From contig NZ_RDQN01000005.1 in the NCBI RefSeq assembly GCF_003703395.1, positions 124,001-188,000 on the forward strand: 64,000 bases of DNA, given 5' to 3'. The translations under genes were made by a program, and so were the position numbers. Of this stretch, positions 7,815-17,961 are shown piece after piece; position 1 is the first letter of the stretch; each line of letters starts with the position of its first letter. This DNA comes from Pseudoxanthomonas spadix. GTDB taxonomy: Bacteria; Pseudomonadota; Gammaproteobacteria; Xanthomonadales; Xanthomonadaceae. The notes under the pieces were generated by a model. The model was not told where the DNA came from and did no database searches. It was given only the letters and a program-made list of their open reading frames with translations.

Positions 7815-8933
7815 ATGCGGGCATTGCTGATCGTGGGGCTGATGGGCGTTGCCGGGAGCGCCGCGGCGGCCGACTGGCCGACCAGCTACAAATTCGACAA
7901 CGGCGACCAGATCGGCCTGACCGGCGCCTACGCCTACGACCAGAACCATTTCAGTGGCGACGACGCGCGTTTCGAAAACGCCGACCGGTTCCGCCGCAAG
8001 GAATTCGGCGCCTTCTACAGGCGCGATGGCGTATTCGACATGGGCGCCCAGTACGACTTCCAGGCGCACCTGTGGCTGGACATCTACACCCGGGTGCAGA
8101 CCAAGGCGCTGTTCGGCAAGGATTACGGCGCAGTCCGGGCCGGCTATTTCAAGACCCCGATCGGCCTGGACTCGGTGGGTTCCTCGCGCACCATCTCCTT
8201 CCTGGAAGCGCCGTTAGCCACCCAGGCCATCTACGAGGGGCGCCGCACCGGCGTGGAGTGGGCGTTGACCCGAAAGACCTGGAACCTGCAGCTGCAGGGT
8301 TTTGCCGGCCAGGACGTGGAAGGCGACAACGAGGGCACCACCGTGGCCGGGCACTTCACCTGGACCCCGCACAAGGCCGCCGGCGACGTGCTCCACCTGG
8401 GCGTGGGGTATTCGGTCGAGAACCCGGACGCCAGCTCCAGCCGGGTGCGCAGCAAGATCGAGGCGGGCCTGACCGACACCCGGCTGATCGACAGCGGCGC
8501 CCTGCCCGGCACCACCCACATCGCACGCGCCGGCCTGGAGTTCATCCGCATCGCCGGCCCGTTCACCGTGCTGGCCGAGCACCTGGAGCAGACCGTGGCG
8601 CGCGAGGGCTTTGCCGACTTCAACGCCCAGGGCAACACCGTCTACGGCAGCTGGGTGGTGACCGGCGAATCGCGCCCCTACACCGGCACGCTGGGCAACG
8701 TGACGCCCAAGGGTCCGGCCGGCGCGCTGGAACTGCTGCTGCGCTACAGCGACCTGGACCTCAATGATGCCGGCCTGGAAGGCGGCTACCAGCACGACTG
8801 GACCGTGGGTGCGAACTACTACTTCACCAGCCACTTCAAGGTGCAGGTCAACTACATCAAGGCCAACAGCCGCCGTGCCGGGGTGGAGGTGGACCCCAAC
8901 GCATTCGGGATCCGCGCGCAGGTGATGTTCTGA
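7815..8933 (+). CDS. Outer membrane porin, OprP/OprO phosphate-selective family
   Basis: A 372-residue outer membrane beta-barrel with a Sec signal (MRALLIVGLMGVAGSAAAA, cut before DWPTS). Early strands (TGAYAYDQNHF, RRKEFGAFYRRDGVFDMGAQYDF) and KDYGAVRAGYFKTPIGLD followed by SRTISFLEAPL are typical of the Porin_O_P family of anion or polyphosphate channels. It ends IRAQVMF, with the terminal phenylalanine recognised by BAM. GGGAGA precedes the ATG. It is monocistronic and converges on the glycosyltransferase gene 28 bp away. The substrate cannot be read from sequence. Confidence 0.87.
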   Translation: MRALLIVGLMGVAGSAAAADWPTSYKFDNGDQIGLTGAYAYDQNHFSGDDARFENADRFRRKEFGAFYRRDGVFDMGAQYDFQAHLWLDIYTRVQTKALFGKDYGAVRAGYFKTPIGLDSVGSSRTISFLEAPLATQAIYEGRRTGVEWALTRKTWNLQLQGFAGQDVEGDNEGTTVAGHFTWTPHKAAGDVLHLGVGYSVENPDASSSRVRSKIEAGLTDTRLIDSGALPGTTHIARAGLEFIRIAGPFTVLAEHLEQTVAREGFADFNAQGNTVYGSWVVTGESRPYTGTLGNVTPKGPAGALELLLRYSDLDLNDAGLEGGYQHDWTVGANYYFTSHFKVQVNYIKANSRRAGVEVDPNAFGIRAQVMF

Positions 8934-8961
8934 CCGGCGCCGGCGTGCCGCGCGCGATGCG

Positions 8962-9951
8962 CTAGGCGAAACGGCGCGTGGACAGGTTGCGCAGCTTGAT
9001 GGTCGTGGAGCGGGCCACGTACTGCCACAGCATCGGCGTGGTGAGCAGGCTGAGCACCGCGCGCGCGCGCCGGCCGTAGAGCTCGGCCTTGAACTGTTCG
9101 AACTGCTCAAGGCCCTGGCAGCCGTCCCTGCAGCGGATCAGCGCCTGCCTCATCTGCGGGGTCAGCGCGTGGGCGTAGGTGCGCAACAGGTGGTCCACGT
9201 TCTGTATGACCGGCTGCATGTTGAAGCGCGTGCGCGAATGCGGCGAGCGGGTGTTGGAGACGTCGCTGTGTGACAGCGTGTAGACGTAGTAGGCCTGCGG
9301 CACGATGCTGGCCCTGGCGCCTTCCAGCAGGCAACGGATGATGATGTCGAAATCCTCGCCAAAGCGGCAGGCGGGATCGTAGCGGAGCTGGTGCTCGGTC
9401 AGGAACGCGCGACGGATGATCGGCTTGATCAGCGGGAAATAGGCGGCGCGGCTGCCGGACAGGATCTCGCGCAGGCTCGGGACGTTGCTGGATCCCTTGA
9501 GGAAGGACAGCGCGGTCAATGGCTGGGGGTGCTGGCTTTCATTGAAGGCCAGCAGGCCGACCTGCCGGTCCAGATATGAATCATGCAGCACCTGGTTGTC
9601 GGCCACGATATCCAGCTGCTGTTCCTCGGCGTGCCGGATCAGGTGTTGGAGCCGTTGCGGCAGCATGATGTCGTCGGCATCGAGGAAGGCGATGTAACGC
9701 CCGCGGGCCTGGGCGATGCCGGTGTTGCGCGCCACGGCCGCGCCACCGTTGCAGTCCTGCTCGAACAGCCGGATGTCCTGGTCGTGGACCTGCAAGGCCT
9801 TGACGGTGGCCACCGTATCGTCGGTGGAGGCGTCGTCGACGACCAGGATTTCCAGGTCTTTCAAGGTCTGCTGCCGGATCGAGGCAATGCTGCGGCCGAT
9901 GAATCCGGCCGCGTTGTAGGCAGGCACCACGATTGAGGCGATGGGATCCAT
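8962..9951 (-). CDS. Family 2 glycosyltransferase
   Basis: A 329-residue GT-A fold inverting glycosyltransferase of family 2, acting on a surface polysaccharide or lipid-linked oligosaccharide at the cytoplasmic membrane face. The N-terminus is classic: SIVVPAYNAAGFIGRSIASI, EILVVDDASTDDT and CNGGAAVARNTGIAQARG, then the metal-binding IAFLDADDIMLP (about residues 90-101). The C-terminal 130 residues are variable and alpha-helical. It follows the flippase gene with 3 bp between stop and start, so the two form a transfer-and-flip pair. The donor and acceptor sugars are unknown. Confidence 0.9.
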   Translation of the reverse strand: MDPIASIVVPAYNAAGFIGRSIASIRQQTLKDLEILVVDDASTDDTVATVKALQVHDQDIRLFEQDCNGGAAVARNTGIAQARGRYIAFLDADDIMLPQRLQHLIRHAEEQQLDIVADNQVLHDSYLDRQVGLLAFNESQHPQPLTALSFLKGSSNVPSLREILSGSRAAYFPLIKPIIRRAFLTEHQLRYDPACRFGEDFDIIIRCLLEGARASIVPQAYYVYTLSHSDVSNTRSPHSRTRFNMQPVIQNVDHLLRTYAHALTPQMRQALIRCRDGCQGLEQFEQFKAELYGRRARAVLSLLTTPMLWQYVARSTTIKLRNLSTRRFA

Positions 9952-9954
9952 GGG

Positions 9955-11490
9955 TTATTGATGTCCTGTGGGGGCCAGATGGGTCATGCGGGCCAGGTAG
10001 GAGCGCAGCAGCGAACTGCCCGCCGCCGCGCCGGCCACCACGCACACGCCCATGACACTCAGGGCCAGGAAGATCTCGAGCCGGTTGAAGCGGGCGATGA
10101 GGTCACCCGAGAGCAGGGACAGCACCGCCAGCACCAGCACCGCACCTGTCGCCACGGGCAGCAGGTCCTGTCGCATCCACGGCCGGTACAGGCCCGGCGC
10201 CAGCTTGCGCTGGACCAGCGGCGGAGACACCACGAAGGTCGCCGCCTGCAGCAGGCACCAGACGATCGCCGTGCCGGTGGCGCCGAAACGGTAGGCGGCC
10301 AGGGTGATCAGCGGGGCGCCGATGATCGCCTGCAGCGTGTTGATCTTGACGTTCAGCGCCAGGTCCCCGTACGCGTACTGCAGGTAGTACTGGTAGGAGG
10401 TGAAGGTCAGGAAGGTATTGCCCAGCATGTACCAGAAGATGATGTTCGAGGCCCAGGTGGACGCGGCGAGGTTGCCGGTCCAGGCGTACATCAGTTCCTT
10501 GCCGAACAGCGCCACCATGCCGGTGAGCGGGATCATCAGTACGGCGGTGAGTTGGGTGGCATTGCGGTAGAGCCGGATCAGCTGGTCAATCTCGCCCTTG
10601 GAATGAAGGTAGGTCAGGCGTGGGATGAGCGCGCTGCTGAGCGGCGAGGCGGCCAGGGTCACAGCCGAGGTCAACGCCATCACCAGCGAGAAATAGCCAT
10701 ATTCGTCCAGGGGCAGCAGGCCGGAGAGCAGCAGCCGATCCAGCTGGGACAGCAGCAGCCACAGGATCGAGGTGTAGGCGATGCTCAGGCCAAAGGGCAT
10801 GGCGGTGATCAGCTGGGCCTTGGCGAAGGCCAGGCCGATGCGTTCGGTGGTTGGCGGCAAGACGCGGTAGCTGCGCTGGGCCAGCACGATGGGCTCCAGC
10901 AGTCCCAGCAGTAGCTGGACAAGGAAGAACGCCAGCGGCGTATTGCTCACATAGCGCAGCACCGCCAGCGAACCGACCGCCTTGGCCACGGCGAAGCCGA
11001 CGTTGATCGCGTTGAGCGAGACCTGGGCCTCCATCCCGTTCAGTGCGGTCCGGTAGATCGAGGCGAAGAACCGCAGGCCGATCATCCAGCCCATCAGCAT
11101 CAGGCACTGGCTGACCTGGGCCGGGTCCAGCGACTGCACCTTGAACCAGTGCGCGGCCAGCAGCGGGCTGGCCAGGGTCATGGCCAGGCCGGTGGCCAGG
11201 GCGATGCCGGCGAAGATCAGTTCCACGCTGCGCAGGATCCGGCGAAAGTCGGTGAAGCCGTTGGCATCGGCGCGCGCGCGGGCCACTTCCCGGTTGAGCA
11301 TCGGCGAGAGGCCGACGTCAAGCAGCCCCAGCCAGAGCTGCAGGACCACGAAGAAGCCGACCAGGCCGTAGGCTTCAGCACCCAGGTACCGCAGGTAGAA
11401 CGGAACGAAGACGATGCCGACCAGGGTGGTCACCGCCTGGCCAACGTAATTGGCCAAGGCGTTCGTGCGAACGGAGGGAGAGCGGGTCAT
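9955..11490 (-). CDS. Polysaccharide flippase, Wzx-like (MOP/PST family)
   Basis: A 511-residue integral membrane protein with about 12-14 hydrophobic helices, matching the MOP-superfamily flippases that move undecaprenyl-linked oligosaccharides across the inner membrane. The N-terminus TNALANYVGQAVTTLVGIVFVPFYLRYLGAEAYGLVGFF is characteristic of the polysaccharide-biosynthesis subgroup. The ATG at 11488-11490 fits the hydrophobic start. It is the upstream gene of a two-gene unit with the glycosyltransferase. No other polysaccharide genes are nearby, so it may be an isolated decoration module. Confidence 0.9.
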   Translation of the reverse strand: MTRSPSVRTNALANYVGQAVTTLVGIVFVPFYLRYLGAEAYGLVGFFVVLQLWLGLLDVGLSPMLNREVARARADANGFTDFRRILRSVELIFAGIALATGLAMTLASPLLAAHWFKVQSLDPAQVSQCLMLMGWMIGLRFFASIYRTALNGMEAQVSLNAINVGFAVAKAVGSLAVLRYVSNTPLAFFLVQLLLGLLEPIVLAQRSYRVLPPTTERIGLAFAKAQLITAMPFGLSIAYTSILWLLLSQLDRLLLSGLLPLDEYGYFSLVMALTSAVTLAASPLSSALIPRLTYLHSKGEIDQLIRLYRNATQLTAVLMIPLTGMVALFGKELMYAWTGNLAASTWASNIIFWYMLGNTFLTFTSYQYYLQYAYGDLALNVKINTLQAIIGAPLITLAAYRFGATGTAIVWCLLQAATFVVSPPLVQRKLAPGLYRPWMRQDLLPVATGAVLVLAVLSLLSGDLIARFNRLEIFLALSVMGVCVVAGAAAGSSLLRSYLARMTHLAPTGHQ

Positions 11491-11685
11491 GTTCGCCTGG
11501 GGAAGGTTGGGTGGTGCGTCCCCAAGCGTAACGCCAAGGAGGGGCTTTTCAGGACGCGCCTTGCCAGCTGCCGGATGAACCGTGCTTCAGCCAGGTCGCG
11601 GCGGCGGCCTGCACCTGGGGACCGGCAATCGGGGGGCCCGGACGGTGCCGGCAAGCGGTCTCCACGGCCACGCGCGCGCCCGAAA

Positions 11686-11703
11686 CAGGCCGCCTTCGGC
11701 CTG
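11686..11703 (-). terminator. Hairpin terminator after the PfkB kinase gene
   Basis: CAGGCCG and CGGCCTG form a 7-bp perfect stem with a 4-nt loop 19 bp past the kinase stop, followed on the minus strand by TTTCG. The T-tract is short, so this is a moderately supported terminator. The remaining sequence up to the flippase start (11491-11685) shows nothing recognisable. Confidence 0.5.
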
Positions 11704-11721
11704 CTCGCAGCGGCCCGCGCG

Positions 11722-12654
11722 TTAGAGCGCGTAGCCGAACTGCTGCCGGAACTGGTCGTTGAACTGGTCGAAGTCGAAGCGCTGGTTCTGGGTGCCCGGG
11801 TGCTCGACCTTGAGCGCGCCCATCAGGTTGCCCATGCGACCGATGGTCAGCCAGTCGCAGCCGCGCTCGATGCCGAAGATCAGGCCGGCGCGGAAGGCGT
11901 CGCCGCAGCCGGTCGGGTCGACCACCCGGCGCTCGTGCGCCGGCGGCACATCGAAGGTCCGGTCCGGGGTGTGCAGCAGCGCGCCCTTGGGCCCCTGGGT
12001 GGTGATGTAGGCCTTGACCCGGCTGACGATGGCGTTCTCGTCCCAGCCGGTGCGCTCCTGCAACAGGTTGGACTCGTAGTCGTTGACCACCACGTAGTCG
12101 GCCTGTTCGATGAAGGTGCGCAGCTCTGGACCATTGAACAGCGGCATGGCCTGGCCCGGGTCGAAGATGAACGGTACGCCGCCCTCGGCGAATTCCTGCG
12201 CGTTCTGGATCATGCCCTCGCGCCCGTCCGGCCCGACCAGGCCCAGGGTCACGCCCGGGACGTCGCGGACGTGGTTCTCGTGGCTGCGCATCATCGCCCC
12301 GGGGTGGAAGGCGGTGATCTGGTTGTTGTCGTGGTCGGTGGTGATGAACGCCTGCGGGGTGAACAGCTCCTCGATCACTCGCACCCGTGACAGGTCGATG
12401 CCCAGGGCGTCGAAATGCTCGCGGTAGGGACCAAAGTCCTGGCCGACGGTGCCCATCGGGATCGGCTTGCCGCCCAGCAGGTGCAGGTTGTAGGCGATGT
12501 TGCCGGCGCAGCCCCCAAACTCGCGGCGCATGCGCGGGACCAGGAAGGACACGTTCAGGATGTGGACCTTGTCCGGCAGGATGTGGTTCTTGAACTGGTC
12601 CGGGAACACCATGATGGTGTCGTAGGCGAGGGAACCACAGATCAGTGCGGACAT
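11722..12654 (-). CDS. PfkB-family carbohydrate kinase (adenosine kinase-like)
   Basis: A 310-residue ribokinase-fold kinase. The N-terminal substrate region includes GGCAGNIAYNLHLLGG (PfkB signature 1, about residues 40-55) and the C-terminal half carries VDPTGCGDAFRAG, signature 2 with the catalytic Asp and anion-hole glycines. The FDPGQAMPLF and NDYE segments are typical of the adenosine-kinase-like group kept next to mreB in xanthomonads. Substrate could be a nucleoside or sugar. The longer open frame upstream was rejected; MSALICGSLAYDTI at the ATG 12652-12654 is the family start. It is divergent from mreB. Confidence 0.88.
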   Translation of the reverse strand: MSALICGSLAYDTIMVFPDQFKNHILPDKVHILNVSFLVPRMRREFGGCAGNIAYNLHLLGGKPIPMGTVGQDFGPYREHFDALGIDLSRVRVIEELFTPQAFITTDHDNNQITAFHPGAMMRSHENHVRDVPGVTLGLVGPDGREGMIQNAQEFAEGGVPFIFDPGQAMPLFNGPELRTFIEQADYVVVNDYESNLLQERTGWDENAIVSRVKAYITTQGPKGALLHTPDRTFDVPPAHERRVVDPTGCGDAFRAGLIFGIERGCDWLTIGRMGNLMGALKVEHPGTQNQRFDFDQFNDQFRQQFGYAL

Positions 12655-13993
<1,339 letters not shown>

Positions 13994-14020
13994 AGCCGAG
14001 GCGGGGAGAGCAAGCAGCCG

Positions 14021-14160
14021 GAACCCGGGACCCGGGACCGGGGACCCGGGAAAGGCAAGGGGCCGGCGCCGGAGCGGTGATCGCACTGCTGAAGCCGGCC
14101 GCGCCACCGCCGTTGCAGTTGCTTGCCCGGGTCCCCGGTCCCGGGCCCCGAGTCCCGGCT
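14021..14160. repeat. Large inverted repeat of GGGACCCGGG type between mreB and mreC
   Basis: The left arm (14021-14053) is a run of CCCGGGACC units and the right arm (about 14127-14160) is its inverted counterpart (CCCGGGTCCCCGG and following). Together they could form a long GC hairpin in the 197-bp mreB-mreC gap. The same GGGACCCGGG repeat recurs inside the 3' end of mreC. The hairpin could stabilise mreB mRNA or attenuate mreC. Confidence 0.85.
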
Positions 14161-14190
14161 TTCTCTCCCTTCCCCATTCCCTAGCAGCCC

Positions 14191-15399
14191 GTGCCTTCCT
14201 ACGCCGGTCCCCCTGTTGCCCCCCGTCCCGGTGAGATCGCCAGCTCGCTGCGGCTGCTGGCCTATCTGGCGCTGGGCCTGGCGCTGGTGATCCTGGACCA
14301 TCGCGGCGGCTGGCTGGCCCGGGCCAGGCAGCAGGCGGGCCTGGCCGCGCAGCCGCTGTGGTGGGTCGCCGGCCTGCCCGGGCGGCTGGGCATGCGGGTC
14401 AAGGATGACGCGGCCACGCTGGGCCAGCTCACCGCCGAGAACCGTCGCCTGCGCGATGAGCTGCTGGTCTCCAACGCACGCCTGATCCGGCTCAGCGCGG
14501 CGGTGGCCGACAACGCCCAGCTGCGCGCACTGCTGGGCGCGGCCGGCAATCGCGGCCTGGACGTGCAGCTGGCCGCGGTGCTCAACATCGACCTGGACCC
14601 GACCCGCCAGCGCCTGGTGCTCGATGCTGGCAGCCGCGACGGGGTCTACGTGGGCCAGCCGGTGATCGATGCCGGCGGCCTGCTGGGCCAGATCGTGCAG
14701 GTGATGCCGCGCTATTCCACGGTGCTGCTGCTGACCGATCCGGACCACGCCGTGCCGGTGATGGTCCAGCGCAATGGCGTGCGCCTGCTGGCCTATGGCA
14801 ACGGTCGCAGCGATCAGCTGCAGCTGGTCGACGTGCCGCTGAACGCGGACATCAGGAATGGTGACGTGGTGGTGACTTCCGGCCTGGGCGGGCGCTTTCC
14901 GCCCGGCTTCCCGGTGGGCACGGTGACCGACCTGCACGCCGACGACAGCCGCACCTTCCTGGTCGGCGAACTGCGCCCGGCCGCGCACCTGGACCGCGGC
15001 CGCAACGTGCTGCTGCTCAAGGCCGCGGCGGTGGCGCCGGGGGTGGGGCAGCTCGGGGCCGGGGAAGCCTCGGAAGCCGGGACCGGGGACAGTGAGGCCG
15101 GGACCCGGGACCCGGGACCCGGGACCCGGGAGGGCAACAGCAACCGCGGTGCTGCTGCGGCCGAAACGGTCTCGCCAGCGTCCGCCCAGACGCCGCAATC
15201 CCCGCCTTCCCGGGACCCGGGTCCCGGGCCCCGGATCCCGGCTCCATCAGCCCCGAGTCCCGCGTCCCGAGTCCCGGCTGCTCCAACCGAAACGCCACCG
15301 CCAGCGTCCGCCCAGACGCCGCAATCCCCGCCTTCCCGGGTCCCGGGTCCTGGGCCCCGGGTCCCGGCTCCACCCGCTCCCCCGGCTCCCGCCCCATGA
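14191..15399 (+). CDS. mreC: Cell shape protein MreC with repeat-derived C-terminal tail
   Basis: MreC is a bitopic periplasmic scaffold linking MreB to PBP2 and RodA. The 402-residue product has a membrane helix (about 18-38), a coiled coil (TLGQLTAENRRLRDELLVSNARL, about 75-97) and the beta-barrel pair of the MreC core (DPTRQRLVLDAGSRDGVYVGQPV to ELRPAAHLDRGRNVLLL), ending near residue 275. The remaining ~125 residues are low complexity, with GTRDPGPGTR and PSRVPGPGPRVPAP units encoded by the same GGGACCCGGG repeats found upstream. Two 42-residue repeats of this tail share PASAQTPQSPPSR. Translation starts at the GTG 14191; the stop overlaps mreD by 4 bases. Confidence 0.95.
   Translation: MPSYAGPPVAPRPGEIASSLRLLAYLALGLALVILDHRGGWLARARQQAGLAAQPLWWVAGLPGRLGMRVKDDAATLGQLTAENRRLRDELLVSNARLIRLSAAVADNAQLRALLGAAGNRGLDVQLAAVLNIDLDPTRQRLVLDAGSRDGVYVGQPVIDAGGLLGQIVQVMPRYSTVLLLTDPDHAVPVMVQRNGVRLLAYGNGRSDQLQLVDVPLNADIRNGDVVVTSGLGGRFPPGFPVGTVTDLHADDSRTFLVGELRPAAHLDRGRNVLLLKAAAVAPGVGQLGAGEASEAGTGDSEAGTRDPGPGTREGNSNRGAAAAETVSPASAQTPQSPPSRDPGPGPRIPAPSAPSPASRVPAAPTETPPPASAQTPQSPPSRVPGPGPRVPAPPAPPAPAP
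15076..15370. repeat. GGGACCCGGG repeats and a 126-bp duplication inside mreC
   Basis: Clusters of GGGACCCGGGACCCGG-type units lie at about 15076-15132, 15211-15242, 15258-15284 and 15339-15370, in both orientations. A block starting GCCAGCGTCCGCCCAGACG occurs at 15174-15214 and identically at 15300-15340, the two copies being 126 bp (42 codons) apart with related flanks. All copies keep the mreC frame. This is an intergenic repeat family that has expanded within a coding sequence. Confidence 0.9.
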
Positions 15400-15875
15400 G
15401 CCGTACCCGCCACGCCTGGGTGCTGCCGGCCAGCGTGCTGCTGGCCCTGCTGCTGGCCCTGCTGCCGCTGCCGCCGGTGGTGCAGCCGCTGCGTCCGTAC
15501 TGGCTGGCGCTGGTGCTGGCCTATTGGGTGATCGAGGAGCCCGAGCGGGTTGGCCTGGGCTTCGTCTTCCTGGTCGGGCTGGTGGCCGACATCAGTTTCG
15601 GCGGGCTGCTGGGCGAACAGGCGCTGCGGCTGGTGGTGATGGCCTTCATCCTGCAGCGCTTCCGTGCGCGGCTGCGGTTCTTCCCGCTGTCCCAGCAGGC
15701 ACTGGCCATCGGTGGGCTGCTGCTCAACGACCGCGTCGTCGCCAGTGCGATCCATTTCTTCATCGGCCAGCCGTTGCTGCCCTGGGCCTACTGGTGGGCG
15801 CCGCTGCTGGGCATGGCCCTGTGGCCGCCGCTGTTCCTGCTGCTGGACGCGCTGCGCCTGGGGCGTCGCGCCTGA
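15396..15875 (+). CDS. mreD: Rod-shape-determining membrane protein MreD
   Basis: MreD is an inner membrane component of the elongasome. The 159-residue product has five or six hydrophobic helices, with the family segment GLGFVFLVGLVADISFGGLLGEQALRLVVMAF in the middle and a basic C-terminus. Its ATG overlaps the mreC stop (ATGA), which indicates translational coupling, and mrdA follows after 4 bp. Confidence 0.95.
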   Translation: MSRTRHAWVLPASVLLALLLALLPLPPVVQPLRPYWLALVLAYWVIEEPERVGLGFVFLVGLVADISFGGLLGEQALRLVVMAFILQRFRARLRFFPLSQQALAIGGLLLNDRVVASAIHFFIGQPLLPWAYWWAPLLGMALWPPLFLLLDALRLGRRA

Positions 15876-15879
15876 ACCC

Positions 15880-17961
15880 ATGACCTCGCGCCGCCGCCCG
15901 CTCAGGAACGCCCATGCCGAGGCCGACCAGTTCCGCCGCCGCGCGGTGCTGGGGTTCATCGGCGTGTTCGTGTGCCTGGCCGGCCTGGCCGGGTGGTACT
16001 TCAAGCTGCAGGTGCTGGACCACGCCCAGTACGCCACCCGCTCGGAAGCCAACCGGATCAAGCTGCGCCCGGTGGTGCCGGCGCGCGGCAGCATCTACGA
16101 CCGCAACGGGGTGCTGCTGGCCGAGAACATCCCGGCCTACCGCCTGGAGGTGGTGCCCGACCAGGCCGGCGACCCGGCGACCTGGCTGGAGCCGCTGGGC
16201 AAGCTCATCGCATTGGACCCGGAGGAAGTGCAGCACTTCCTGGCCACGCGCAAGGTCAGCCGCGGCTTCCGCGGGATCACCCTCAAGCCCAGGCTGAGCG
16301 AGGAGGAGGTCGCCGCGCTGGCGGTCAACCGCTGGCGTTTCCCCGGCGTGGAGGTGGTGCCATACCTGACCCGGCACTATCCATACGGGCCGCTGACCGC
16401 GCACATCATCGGCTACGTCGGCCGGATCGACGAGGCCGACCTGGAGGCCTCCAGCGACCTGAACTCGGCCCTGACCCATATCGGCAAGAGTGGCCTGGAG
16501 CGTTATTACGAGCCGCAGCTGCGCGGCAAGGTCGGCTACGAAAAGGTCGAGACCAACGTCGAAGGCCGTGCGCTGGGCGTGGTCGGGCGGGTCCCGGCCC
16601 AGGCCGGCACCGACCTGAAGCTGTCCATCGACATTCGGCTGCAGCAGGCCATGACCGAGGCCTTCGGCCAGTACGAGGGCGCGGCGGTGGCGATGGATCC
16701 GCGCAGCGGCCAGATCCTGGCCATGGTCAGCCTGCCGAGCTTCGACACCAACCTGTTCGTCAACGGCATCTCGTCCAGGGACTTCAAGGCACTCAACGAC
16801 AATCCCTCGCGGCCGCAGTTCAACCGGCTGGTCCTGGGTGGGGTGGCGCCGGGTTCGACGATCAAGCCGCTGATGGGCCTGGCCGGCCTGGACAGCGGCA
16901 CCCGCAAGCCGCAGGACAGGATCCTGTCCACCGGCATGTTCTACCTGCCCGGGGTGAGCCGCGGCTGGGGCGACTCGCACCGCGGCGGCCATGGCTGGAC
17001 CGACCTGCGCAAGTCCATCGCCCAGTCGGTCAACACCTACTACTACAGGCTGGCCATCGACATGGGCATCGCCAAGGTCGATGAGTACATGACCAGGTAC
17101 GGCTTCGGCGCGCCCACCGGCATCGACCTGACCGGCGAGATCGGCGGCATCGTGCCTTCGCCGGCCTACAAGATGAAAAGCCGCAGGGAACCCTGGTATC
17201 CGGGCGACACGGTCAACATCGCCATCGGCCAGGGCGACTGGAAGGTCACCCCGCTGCAGCTGGTGCGCGCGGTGGCGGGTATCGCCGACGGCCAGCTGCG
17301 CACCCCGCGTCTGGTGATGGCCCAGCGCACCGGCTTCGACCAGCCCTGGCAGCCCACCGCGCCGGGGCCGAGCAAGCCGATCAGCGACAACCCGGCCAAC
17401 CTGCAGTGGGTGCGCGAAGGCATGATGGACGCCATGCGTCCGGGCGGCACCGGCTATGCCATCACCGGCGGGGCGCCGTACCAGATGGCCGGCAAGACCG
17501 GCACCGCCCAGGTCGCCAGCCGCAAGGGCAGCGCCGCGGTCGACCCGCGCAGCCTGCCGATGCACCTGCGCCATCGCGGCCTGTTCGAAGGCTACGCACC
17601 GGCCGAGGCGCCGACCATCGCCGTGGCCGTGGCGGTGGAGGCCGGCGGCTTCGGCACCAGCTCGGCCGCACCGATCGCGCGCAAGATCTTCGATGCCTGG
17701 CTGCTGGGCAAGATGCCCGGCACCGACGAGAACGCCGGCGAGGTGCTGGCCACCGAACTGCAGGGCGAGCAGGCCGATGCCGAGGCGCCGGGCGTGGACG
17801 ACATCGACCCGGAGCAGGCCCAGGCGCCGCAGGCAGTGGACGCGGCGAGCCAGCCGCCCGCGCCCGGCATGCCGGCACCCTCAGCGCCCGCGACCTCGGC
17901 GCCCGTCCAGCCCCGGGCCGCGCAGCCGCGCGCGCCTGCCTCCGGCCAGGCGCGGCGATGA
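15880..17961 (+). CDS. mrdA: Penicillin-binding protein 2 (peptidoglycan transpeptidase)
   Basis: PBP2 is the class B transpeptidase that cross-links peptidoglycan in lateral growth together with RodA. The 693-residue protein has a short cytoplasmic tail, one membrane anchor (about residues 23-44), the non-penicillin-binding dimerisation region and the transpeptidase domain. Visible motifs are the catalytic Ser in STIK (326-329), SVN (383-385) and KTGTAQ (539-544). The C-terminal ~70 residues are Ala/Pro/Gln-rich and unstructured. The ATG at 15880 gives MTSRRRPLRN; an earlier frame overlapping mreD is rejected. The stop overlaps rodA by 4 bases. Confidence 0.97.
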   Translation: MTSRRRPLRNAHAEADQFRRRAVLGFIGVFVCLAGLAGWYFKLQVLDHAQYATRSEANRIKLRPVVPARGSIYDRNGVLLAENIPAYRLEVVPDQAGDPATWLEPLGKLIALDPEEVQHFLATRKVSRGFRGITLKPRLSEEEVAALAVNRWRFPGVEVVPYLTRHYPYGPLTAHIIGYVGRIDEADLEASSDLNSALTHIGKSGLERYYEPQLRGKVGYEKVETNVEGRALGVVGRVPAQAGTDLKLSIDIRLQQAMTEAFGQYEGAAVAMDPRSGQILAMVSLPSFDTNLFVNGISSRDFKALNDNPSRPQFNRLVLGGVAPGSTIKPLMGLAGLDSGTRKPQDRILSTGMFYLPGVSRGWGDSHRGGHGWTDLRKSIAQSVNTYYYRLAIDMGIAKVDEYMTRYGFGAPTGIDLTGEIGGIVPSPAYKMKSRREPWYPGDTVNIAIGQGDWKVTPLQLVRAVAGIADGQLRTPRLVMAQRTGFDQPWQPTAPGPSKPISDNPANLQWVREGMMDAMRPGGTGYAITGGAPYQMAGKTGTAQVASRKGSAAVDPRSLPMHLRHRGLFEGYAPAEAPTIAVAVAVEAGGFGTSSAAPIARKIFDAWLLGKMPGTDENAGEVLATELQGEQADAEAPGVDDIDPEQAQAPQAVDAASQPPAPGMPAPSAPATSAPVQPRAAQPRAPASGQARR

